Shown here piece by piece: positions 8,437-15,048 of a stretch of DNA of 20,126 bases (positions are counted from its first letter, which is position 1; the number at the start of each line of letters is the position of its first letter). Below the pieces are notes generated by a model. It made no database searches. It saw only the letters and a list, made by a program, of their open reading frames with translations, and was not told where the DNA came from. The position numbers were made by a program, and so were the translations under genes. This DNA is from Firmicutes bacterium UBA3936 (lineage in GTDB: Bacteria; Bacillota; Dethiobacteria; Dethiobacterales; Dethiobacteraceae), in assembly GCA_002385745.1 (NCBI GenBank), contig DGEC01000091.1, positions 1 to 20,126 of the forward strand. Reading direction: 5' to 3'.

Positions 8437-10101
8437 TCAAACCTCCCTGAAAATCGCCCCTGTACTGGCGCTTGTCACCAGGCCGGCATAACGGGCCAGA
8501 TAGCCTGTAGTTACTTTCGGTCTGGGCAGTTGCAGCTGTTGTAGCCGTCTCTGCATCTCTTCCTCTGAAATTAGCAGATCCAGCTTGCGGCCGGGAATAT
8601 CAATGGCAATTAAATCCCCGTCCCGCACCACCGCTATGGGCCCCCGCTCCATTGCTTCCGGTGAAACATGGCCGATAGCGGCGCCTCTGGTTGCTCCGGA
8701 AAAACGCCCGTCCGTAATCAGCGCCACATCTTTGTCCAACCCCATCCCGGCCACTGCTGCCGTCGGGGTCAGCATCTCCCGCATACCCGGTCCGCCTTTC
8801 GGACCTTCATAGCGGATAACAATCACATCGCCTTTTTTTATTGTACCGCTTAAAATGGCTTCAACCGCCGCCTCCTCACTGTCAAAAACCCGGGCAGGTC
8901 CTGTCTTTTTCAACATTTCCGGCGCGACAGCCCCCTGCTTAACCACAGCGCCGTCCGGGGCCAAATTGCCCCTCAGGACGGCTATCCCGCCCGTCTGACT
9001 GTATGGTTTGCTGAAGGGACGGATAATTTCTTCGTCGAAAATCTGCGCGGCTTCCAGCTGTTCACCCACTGTCAGGCCGCTGACGGTAAGGCAGTCTGTA
9101 AACAGGAAATCCTTTTCCGCCAGGCGCTTCATAACTGCCTGAATGCCGCCGGCTGCGTACAAATCTTCAATATGATTCTCTCCGGCGGGAGCCAGTTTGC
9201 ATAGCTGCGGCGTCCTTTCGCTGATTTCATTTATATAATCCAGATCTATCTTTACTCCCGCCTCATGGGCTATCGCCGGCAGGTGCAGGACCGTATTTGT
9301 CGAGCAGCCCAGGGCCATATCCACCGTCAGGGCATTGGCAAAGGCTTCTGTCGTTAAAATCCGCCTGGGGGTAAGCCCTTCCTTGACAACCTCCAAAATC
9401 CGCATGCCCGCCTTCTTGGCCAGCCTTGCCCGGGCAGCCGTCATGGCGGGAACGGTGCCGTTCCCGGGCAGCCCCATGCCTAATACCTCGGTGATACAAT
9501 TCATCGAATTGGCAGTAAACATCCCTGAGCAGGACCCGCAGCCCGGGCAAGCCTCCTGTTCCAGAAGAGCAAGCTCCTCCTCGCTCATCAGCCCGGCCCG
9601 GACTTTGCCGACAGCTTCAAAAACAGTGTTTAAATCAACTGCCTTCCCCTGCAGGCGGCCTGCCAGCATCGGTCCGCCGCTGACAAAGACCGAGGGAAGA
9701 TCAAGCCGGGCAGCGGCCATTAGCATGCCGGGGACAATTTTGTCGCAATTGGGGATAAACACCAGCCCGTCAAGGGGGTGGGCGCTGACCATAACCTCCA
9801 CCGAATCGGCAATCAACTCCCGGCTGGCCAGGGAATAATGCATTCCCCGGTGATTCATGGCCAGTCCGTCACAGACACCGATGGTAAAAAACTCCAGCGG
9901 GGTTCCCCCGGCCATGCGGACTCCTGCTTTTATCGCTTCTGCAATCTGGTGCAAATGCTTGTGTCCCGGCACATAATCACTGGCCGCATTGACAATGCCG
10001 ATCAGCGGCCTTTTTATTTCTTCCTCAACATAGCCCATGGCATACAGCAATGATCTATGAGGCGCGCGCTCCACACCTTTTATCATTTTATCACTGTTCA
10101 T
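8437..10101 (-). CDS. ilvD: Dihydroxy-acid dehydratase
   Basis: Fe-S dehydratase that turns 2,3-dihydroxy-isovalerate and its methylvalerate homologue into the 2-keto acids, the third shared step of Val/Ile synthesis. 554 residues, normal for the short IlvD form. Cluster-region cysteines are visible in IPNCDK (C119) and CPGCGSCSGMF (C185, C188, C191). The N-terminal NAASDYVPGH segment has PGH where some [2Fe-2S] enzymes carry a cysteine. The C-terminal TDGRFSGATRG motif is intact. ATG 10101 has AAGGAG 8 nt upstream. It lies 23 nt after ilvE and 4 nt before ilvB, so it belongs to the same transcript. Sugar-acid dehydratases (Edd family) are the nearest alternative; the operon makes IlvD secure. 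Confidence 0.96.
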   Translation of the reverse strand: MNSDKMIKGVERAPHRSLLYAMGYVEEEIKRPLIGIVNAASDYVPGHKHLHQIAEAIKAGVRMAGGTPLEFFTIGVCDGLAMNHRGMHYSLASRELIADSVEVMVSAHPLDGLVFIPNCDKIVPGMLMAAARLDLPSVFVSGGPMLAGRLQGKAVDLNTVFEAVGKVRAGLMSEEELALLEQEACPGCGSCSGMFTANSMNCITEVLGMGLPGNGTVPAMTAARARLAKKAGMRILEVVKEGLTPRRILTTEAFANALTVDMALGCSTNTVLHLPAIAHEAGVKIDLDYINEISERTPQLCKLAPAGENHIEDLYAAGGIQAVMKRLAEKDFLFTDCLTVSGLTVGEQLEAAQIFDEEIIRPFSKPYSQTGGIAVLRGNLAPDGAVVKQGAVAPEMLKKTGPARVFDSEEAAVEAILSGTIKKGDVIVIRYEGPKGGPGMREMLTPTAAVAGMGLDKDVALITDGRFSGATRGAAIGHVSPEAMERGPIAVVRDGDLIAIDIPGRKLDLLISEEEMQRRLQQLQLPRPKVTTGYLARYAGLVTSASTGAIFREV

Positions 10102-10124
10102 TGTCAGGCTCCTTCCGTCGTCAT

Positions 10125-11009
10125 TTATTGCTCCGGATAAACAGGCTCACCCGTTGTTCCTGTCAGGGCGCGGTAACGGCCGATTAAATCCACTGTTATT
10201 GCACCCGGTTTGCCGTTGCCGATTTGCCGTCCATCCACGGAAATTATGGGTATTATCTCGGCCGCGGTACCTGTCAGGAAGCACTCATCGGCCACATACA
10301 GTTCATGTCTGGTAAAGGGCCTTTCCTCAACCGGATAGCCGGCATTTTTTGCTTCCTCAAGAATTACCTGCCGGGTTATGCCGTTTAAGGCCCCCAAATA
10401 AGCAGGCGGAGTTATGACAGTGCCGTTTTTCACAATAAAGATATTGTCTCCGGTAGCTTCCGTCACATAGCCCTGGGCATTAAGCATGACGGATTCCATC
10501 ACGCCTGCGCGGTTGGCTTCTATTTTGGCCAGGATATTATTCAGGTAATTTAGAGATTTAATTTGCGCGTCCAGCGCATCGGGAGCATTGCGGCGCGTAG
10601 GCACTGTAATAACCGGCATTCCTTTTTCATACAGCTCCGGTGGGTAAAGGGCAATGGAGCTGGCAATAATGACTGTTGTCGGCTTGGGGCATTTGTTGGG
10701 GTCGAGCCCCAGGTCGCCTGCGCCCCTGGAAACAACCACCCGTATATAAGCGTCCCGCAGTTCATTCCGGCGGATGGTCTCCAGTATGGCCTCTTTCATT
10801 TTCCCGTAGCTTTCCGGAATGGAAAGCATAATTGACTTGGCCGACTCATAAAGACGCTGCAAATGCTCGTCAAGTTTGAAAACCCTGCCCGCATAAGCCC
10901 TGATACCCTCAAATACTCCGTCCCCGTAAAGAAACCCGTGGTCAAATACGGAAACTTTGGCATCGTTTTCATTAACATAACTGCCGTTTAAATAAATAAT
11001 CCTGCTCAC
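10125..11009 (-). CDS. ilvE: Branched-chain amino acid aminotransferase
   Basis: Fold-type IV PLP transaminase that performs the last step of Val, Leu and Ile synthesis with glutamate as amino donor. 294 residues from the chosen start. The family opening is FDHGFLYGDGVFEGIRAY (22-39). The PLP lysine is K151 in QIKSLNYLNN, E184 lies in TEATGDNIF, and LTGTAAEIIP near 245-254 contacts the cofactor phosphate. GTG 11009 is chosen because AGGAGGAGG lies 8 nt upstream. The longer frame to 11108 would run back through the T-box terminator hairpin and is rejected. D-amino acid transaminase and aminodeoxychorismate lyase share the fold, but the EGIRAY motif and the operon support IlvE. It is the first gene behind the T-box leader. 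Confidence 0.95.
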   Translation of the reverse strand: MSRIIYLNGSYVNENDAKVSVFDHGFLYGDGVFEGIRAYAGRVFKLDEHLQRLYESAKSIMLSIPESYGKMKEAILETIRRNELRDAYIRVVVSRGAGDLGLDPNKCPKPTTVIIASSIALYPPELYEKGMPVITVPTRRNAPDALDAQIKSLNYLNNILAKIEANRAGVMESVMLNAQGYVTEATGDNIFIVKNGTVITPPAYLGALNGITRQVILEEAKNAGYPVEERPFTRHELYVADECFLTGTAAEIIPIISVDGRQIGNGKPGAITVDLIGRYRALTGTTGEPVYPEQ

Positions 11010-11017
11010 CTGAAAAG

Positions 11018-11026
11018 CCTCCTCCT
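11018..11026 (-). promoter_or_regulatory. Shine-Dalgarno site deciding the ilvE start
   Basis: AGGAGGAGG lies 8 nt before GTG 11009, between the T-box terminator and ilvE. It settles the GTG start and rules out a start inside the leader. Confidence 0.85.
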
Positions 11027-11049
11027 GTTTTTTAGCTTTGCCAATATGC

Positions 11050-11090
11050 AAAAAACCTTTCGCCCCATGGGAAATTAAGGGGCGAAAGGT
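11050..11090 (-). terminator. T-box attenuator terminator
   Basis: ACCTTTCGCCCC / GGGGCGAAAGGT forms a perfect 12-bp stem with a 12-nt loop. It is followed on the minus strand by six U residues (11055-11050, the first overlapping the stem end). Its 5' arm contains the CGCCCC that the antiterminator needs, so the two structures are mutually exclusive. Confidence 0.93.
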
Positions 11091-11316
11091 TTCCTTCCGC
11101 GGTACCACCCTTATTCGCCGGCCCGGCCGGCCTCAGGCAACCTGTCTGTAACGGGCAGGATCCGGCACCGCCTACTTGCTTTTGCTTTCAGCGGGCAGCT
11201 CCGAGGCGACTTTCTTCTACGCCGTTTACCGGTTCGCAGCACCACCGGCTCTCTGGCAAAACTGACGGAAAATACTTCTCCTCTTCATTGCTTTTGGTTC
11301 CAGTGCTAAAAATTTA
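11050..11316 (-). promoter_or_regulatory. T-box riboswitch leader of the ilv-leu operon, probably tRNA-Val responsive
   Basis: The minus strand shows the complete T-box layout. Stem I has the conserved distal AGAGAG bulge (11249-11254) and the GCGAACC loop (11231-11237). The hallmark AGGGTGGTACCGCGG is at 11097-11111. The antiterminator can form as UAAGGG / CCCUUA plus GCG / CGC around the 7-nt UGGUACC bulge. UGGU there would pair with an ACCA tRNA 3' end, as expected for tRNAs with discriminator A such as those for Val, Ile and Leu. The competing terminator is at 11050-11090. Aligning the 3' side of Stem I with known T-boxes by eye puts the specifier at 11208-11210, reading GUC (valine), in GAAA-GUC-GCC just before the CUCGGAGC closing strand. 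The specifier is the least certain part; Ile AUC and Leu CUC do not appear at that position. Confidence 0.93.
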
Positions 11317-11322
11317 ACAATA

Positions 11323-11351
11323 ATTATATCCGAGCCGGCTACCGTTGTCAA
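11323..11351 (-). promoter_or_regulatory. Sigma-A promoter of the T-box/ilv-leu operon
   Basis: TTGACA (11346-11351) and TATAAT (11323-11328) both match consensus perfectly and are separated by exactly 17 bp. Transcription should start near 11316, at the 5' edge of the T-box. The -35 hexamer lies 15 bp past the hydA stop codon. Confidence 0.9.
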
Positions 11352-11366
11352 TAAGGGAAGTAAGTT

Positions 11367-13118
11367 TTACTGCCTGTTTACATAAGTTGTATGCAGCAGC
11401 TTGTGCGCCAGTTCACTGTTGGGCTCTCCCAGGAAATCCTCATAAAGTTTTTTCACCATAGGGTTCTGATGCGATTTGCGTCTTTTGACTGCACTGTCGG
11501 CCCTGTAGAGAGCCTTGGCTCTTTCAACCGGAACATTTATTTCCATTTTAATTTTGTCCGGCACAATGGGTTGTCCGCCGCCGTTGACACAGCCGCCGGG
11601 GCAGGCCATGACCTCTATGAAGTGATAGTCTGTCTCTCCGTTCTTCACCTTGTCCAACAGGGCTGTAATATTTGCGCCTCCATGCACAACGGCTACATTA
11701 AGAGTAATGTCTTCATTGATTTTAATTCTGGCTTCCTTAACACCTTCCATACCCCGCACAAATTCATAGTTGACCTCTTCTATCTCCTGCCCTGTCAGTA
11801 TATCGGCCACTGTGCGGATTGCCGCCTCCATTACCCCGCCGGTGGCTCCGAAGATAACGGCGGCGCCTGTGGATTCTCCGTAATACTCGTCAAAATGCTC
11901 GTCTTCCAGGCGCAGAAAATCAATCCGGGCCTCCTTGATCATCTGGGCAAGCTCCCTGGTAGTGATGGAAACATCCACGTCCCTGATGCCGTCCACTTCC
12001 AGTTCCTCTCGCTGTACTTCAAATTTTTTGGCCGTACAGGGCATTACACTAACCACAAATATGTCCTTGGGATCCAGACCGTTCATCTTGGCATAATGAC
12101 TCTTTAACAGGGCCCCCATCATATTTTGCGGGCTTTTGCAGCTGGAAAGGTTGGGTATCAGCTCGGGGTACTTGTGCTCGCAGAATTTTATCCATCCCGG
12201 AGAACAACTGGTTATCAGCGGCAAAACGCCTCCCGACTGAATCCTCCCCAGCAGCTCCGTCCCTTCCTCCATGATAGTCACGTCGGCGGCAAAATTCGTG
12301 TCAAAAACCTTGTCAAAGCCCAGACGACGCAGAGCCGCCACCATTTTGCCGGTGACCCCGGTGCCTATAGGCAGCCCAAACTCTTCTCCCAAAGCCGCTC
12401 TGACTGCAGGAGCCGTCTGTACAATCACATATTTACTCTTGTCTGCCAGCGCCTCCCAGACCAGATCCGTATTGTCCTTTTCACGCAGGGCGCCCACCGG
12501 GCAGTTGACAATGCACTGTCCGCAGTTGATGCAGGACAGTTCAGCCAGAGACTTGTCATAGACAGGGGCAACTTTAGTCCTGTCGCTGCGGTGCACAAAA
12601 CCAAGCACGCCGACCGTCTGCACTTCGTTGCAGATACTGACGCAGCGGCCGCAGTTGATGCATTTGCTGTCGTCCCTGACGACGGAAGGCGACATATCGT
12701 CAACATGGCGTGCATATTCACGCTCAAAAATCTCTTCCCTTAAATTAAGTTCGTTGGCAAGTGTCTGCAGTTCACAGTTGTTGTTTCTGATGCATGTGGG
12801 GCAGTTGCTGTCATGGTTGGCTAGAATCAGGGCTAAAATATGTTTTCTCAACTGCCTGACTCTGGACGTGTTGGTCTTAACAACCATGCCTTCTTCTGCG
12901 GGCAAAATACAAGCTGCCTGCAGGCGGTTGTTCACTTCCACCGTGCATATCCGGCAGGCTCCCACCTTATTGATATCCTCCAGGTAGCACAGGGTGGGAA
13001 TATGGATTCCTGCCGTCTTGGCGGCTTCCAGGACTGTTGTTCCTTCAGGCACGGTCACTTTTTTGCCGTCGATGGTCAGGGTAACTTTCTTTTCTATGGT
13101 TAACATTACTGTTTTCAC
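11367..13118 (-). CDS. hydA: [FeFe] hydrogenase catalytic subunit, trimeric NADH-linked type
   Basis: Cytoplasmic catalytic subunit that makes H2 at an H-cluster. The 583 residues hold, in order: an N-terminal [2Fe-2S] domain (C44, C55, C58, C70), a His/Cys [4Fe-4S] site (H102, C106, C109, C115), two ferredoxin-type [4Fe-4S] sites (C153-C163 and C196-C206), then the H domain. The H-cluster ligands are C305 (TSCSPGW), C361 (MPCTAKKFE), C506 and C510 (EVMACPGGCVNGGGQP). A C-terminal small-subunit-like tail ends in TTYVNR. L1 has Ser306 where TSCCPxW is the general rule. There is no extra C-terminal [2Fe-2S] domain such as the longer Thermotoga-type HydA carries. GTG 13118 abuts the hydB stop, with AGGGCGG in the hydB end as its ribosome site; ATG 13106 lacks one. 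HydC and HydB would pass electrons from NADH. Confidence 0.95.
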   Translation of the reverse strand: MKTVMLTIEKKVTLTIDGKKVTVPEGTTVLEAAKTAGIHIPTLCYLEDINKVGACRICTVEVNNRLQAACILPAEEGMVVKTNTSRVRQLRKHILALILANHDSNCPTCIRNNNCELQTLANELNLREEIFEREYARHVDDMSPSVVRDDSKCINCGRCVSICNEVQTVGVLGFVHRSDRTKVAPVYDKSLAELSCINCGQCIVNCPVGALREKDNTDLVWEALADKSKYVIVQTAPAVRAALGEEFGLPIGTGVTGKMVAALRRLGFDKVFDTNFAADVTIMEEGTELLGRIQSGGVLPLITSCSPGWIKFCEHKYPELIPNLSSCKSPQNMMGALLKSHYAKMNGLDPKDIFVVSVMPCTAKKFEVQREELEVDGIRDVDVSITTRELAQMIKEARIDFLRLEDEHFDEYYGESTGAAVIFGATGGVMEAAIRTVADILTGQEIEEVNYEFVRGMEGVKEARIKINEDITLNVAVVHGGANITALLDKVKNGETDYHFIEVMACPGGCVNGGGQPIVPDKIKMEINVPVERAKALYRADSAVKRRKSHQNPMVKKLYEDFLGEPNSELAHKLLHTTYVNRQ

Positions 13119-14393
13119 TTAAATCACCGCCCTTTTCTCAAATTCGGCAAAGACAGCAAATTCTTCGGGGAAGTATTTTATTGCCGTATTAAAGGGAACA
13201 ACTTCCGTTTTGCCGGAGCCGCACAGCGACGTGCTTCCCATTACATCAAGCACTATCTCCATCCTGTAAAAATCTTCTGCCGTGGCCGTACCGGCTGCAA
13301 TTTTATCGAATATAATGCGCAGCTGCCGGTTGCCCTCCCGGCAGGGCGTACATTTTCCACAGCTTTCATGGTTAAAAAAGTCCTGCACTACTTTCAAATA
13401 ATCCAGGAGCTTTGTCTCCGTATCCGCCACCACAATGGCTCCGGAACCAACACTCATCCCGGCCCTGCTAAAATCCTCATAAGTATACTTTGTATCCCAC
13501 AGCCTGGCCGGCAGAATCCCGCCGGAAGCTCCGCCGATTTGTACGAAGTTTCCCTTTTTGCCGTTCTTCATGCCGCCGGCGAGTCCGTTTACAATTTCAT
13601 TGATTGTCAGGCCAAAAGGTATTTCATAAACGCCCGGCCGTTCCACTTTGCCCGAAACACTGATCAATTTGGTACCCGGGCTTTCGGCCGTCCCGTATTT
13701 CCGGAACTCATGAGCTCCGTGCCTGATAATGCTGACTATGGCGCTTAAGGTTTCCGTGTTAATCACAAGGGTAGGCAAATTCAAAAAACCTGCCTGCTTG
13801 ACATAAGGCGGTTTGGTTCTGGGCCTGCCGCTTTTGCCTTCCATGCTTTCGCACATGGCAAAGCCTTCCCCGCAAACATAGGATCCCGCCCCGCTGAAAA
13901 GCCTTAATTCAAAACTGAATCCAGAACCTAAAATGTTTTTGCCCAGGTAATTATGCTGATAACAGCTTTCAATGGCCTGCTCGATATGGTCGTGAATATT
14001 GGTATACTCTTCACGCACATAAATAATTCCTTCTCCTGCCTGCGTGCAGACGGCAGTGATGATCATCCCTTCGATGACCTGGTAGATATTGCGTCTCAGC
14101 AGTTCCCGGTCCTTGAAAGTTCCCGGTTCACCTTCATCGGCGTTGCAGACAACAAATTTCCGCGGTGCTTTCTCGGACAGAAACTGGCGCAGTTTTCTCC
14201 CCGTAGGATAGGCTGCGCCGCCCCTGCCCTGCAGCCCGGACTCGTCAATTTCCTTTAGAATCTTTTCAGAACCTCCGGCCAGCAGTTGCTGCAGCGGTTT
14301 AAAACCGCCTGCCTCCAAATATGACTGCAGGCTGCTGCCGTCGTATTTGCCAAACAGTTCAGTAATAAAATGCACCTCGTGTACCTGTTTCAT
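13119..14393 (-). CDS. hydB: NADH-dehydrogenase (NuoF-like) subunit of the [FeFe] hydrogenase
   Basis: Flavin- and NADH-binding subunit that feeds electrons to HydA. 424 residues, essentially the NuoF core. The FMN/NADH region has GRGGAAYPTGRK (56-67) and NADEGEPGTFKDRELL (84-99). SGAGSYVCGEGFAMCESMEG (167-186) is the second nucleotide motif, a SLBB-type segment follows, and the N3-type [4Fe-4S] site is C345, C348, C351 and C391. Electron-bifurcating HydB proteins are usually about 550-600 residues because they carry an N-terminal thioredoxin-like [2Fe-2S] domain and C-terminal ferredoxin domains; both are missing. The sequence starts and ends cleanly inside the operon, so this looks like architecture and not decay. 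CGEG replaces the usual CGEE. ATG 14393 overlaps the hydC stop (ATGA), and hydA follows with no gap. Confidence 0.93.
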   Translation of the reverse strand: MKQVHEVHFITELFGKYDGSSLQSYLEAGGFKPLQQLLAGGSEKILKEIDESGLQGRGGAAYPTGRKLRQFLSEKAPRKFVVCNADEGEPGTFKDRELLRRNIYQVIEGMIITAVCTQAGEGIIYVREEYTNIHDHIEQAIESCYQHNYLGKNILGSGFSFELRLFSGAGSYVCGEGFAMCESMEGKSGRPRTKPPYVKQAGFLNLPTLVINTETLSAIVSIIRHGAHEFRKYGTAESPGTKLISVSGKVERPGVYEIPFGLTINEIVNGLAGGMKNGKKGNFVQIGGASGGILPARLWDTKYTYEDFSRAGMSVGSGAIVVADTETKLLDYLKVVQDFFNHESCGKCTPCREGNRQLRIIFDKIAAGTATAEDFYRMEIVLDVMGSTSLCGSGKTEVVPFNTAIKYFPEEFAVFAEFEKRAVI

Positions 14394-14875
14394 TTTACTG
14401 CCTCCTTTGCCCGGTATGAAGCAACTAATTCTCTCACTTTTTCCCTGGTCAGCCCGCCGTAAACATCATGATTGATCCTTACCGCCGGGGCAATGTCACA
14501 GGCGCCAATACAGTGCGTGTAAATCAAGGTAAACTTGTTGTCAGGCGTGGTTTCCCCGACTTTGACGCCCAGTTCATCTTCAAACCAGGTGACAAGTTCC
14601 CGGTTGTCGCAAATGCTGCAGGTTGTAGAATTGCAGATTTGAACAATGACGTCTCCCCTGGGGACAGCGGAAAGAGCGGAGAAATAGGTTACCACGTCAT
14701 ATACTCTGCTTTCCGTGATATTCAGTTTCCGGGCAATAATCCTGGCCGCTTCTTCACTGATATAGTTGCCTTCCGATCGTTGCTGAATTTCCTGTAAAAT
14801 CGGCAGAAGATTAACAGGGTCATATCCATACCCGGCACAGACTTGGTCTGTCAAGAGCTCCAGTTCTTTTGACAT
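14390..14875 (-). CDS. hydC: NuoE-like [2Fe-2S] subunit of the [FeFe] hydrogenase
   Basis: Small thioredoxin-fold [2Fe-2S] subunit that partners the NuoF-like HydB. 161 residues, the normal length. The N-terminal helical domain includes NLLPILQEIQ and ARKLNITESRVYDVVTYFS. Cluster ligands follow the family CxxxxC...CxxxC pattern: C81, C86, C122 and C126; C89 is an additional nearby cysteine. ATG 14875 is chosen because GGTGGGAGG lies directly upstream (4-nt spacing, rather short) and because family members begin here; the longer frame to 14947 would cover the promoter and leader. It is the first gene of hydCBA and overlaps hydB by four bases. Similar subunits serve formate dehydrogenases, but the adjoining HydA settles its role. 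Confidence 0.94.
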   Translation of the reverse strand: MSKELELLTDQVCAGYGYDPVNLLPILQEIQQRSEGNYISEEAARIIARKLNITESRVYDVVTYFSALSAVPRGDVIVQICNSTTCSICDNRELVTWFEDELGVKVGETTPDNKFTLIYTHCIGACDIAPAVRINHDVYGGLTREKVRELVASYRAKEAVK

Positions 14876-14888
14876 AATTCCTCCCACC

Positions 14889-14908
14889 TTGTTAGAATTG
14901 TTTGACAA
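14889..14908. promoter_or_regulatory. Inverted repeat in the hyd leader, possible Rex-type operator
   Basis: The plus strand reads TTGTTAG-N6-TTGACAA, and inside it lies the perfect palindrome AATTGT-TTG-ACAATT (14896-14910). It sits between the predicted transcription start and the hydC ribosome site. It resembles the redox repressor Rex site (TTGTTAA-N4-TTAACAA) but has two extra bases in the spacer and mismatches, so the regulator is only a guess. Confidence 0.35.
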
Positions 14909-14954
14909 TTTTTTTAAAAACAGGGCATCCGATCTGAACCCGTTCATTTACCTA

Positions 14955-14983
14955 ATTATAACATACCTGTACTATCTTGTATA
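14955..14983 (-). promoter_or_regulatory. Probable promoter of hydCBA
   Basis: A perfect TATAAT is at 14955-14960. Seventeen bases upstream stands TATACA, matching TTGACA at four of six positions. The predicted start near 14948 leaves a leader of about 70 nt that contains the inverted repeat. The weak -35 suggests regulation or an activator. Confidence 0.55.
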
Positions 14984-15048
14984 GATAAGGATGTACTTTT
15001 TTTCTCTCTTTTGCCTGTTTTGCTCTTTGCAGCCGGAACAGATATATA

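Noticed and set aside
14967..14979. CTAT-N5-ATAG repeat near the hyd -35 as a second operator
   Set aside because: Arms of four bases in AT-rich DNA are expected by chance.
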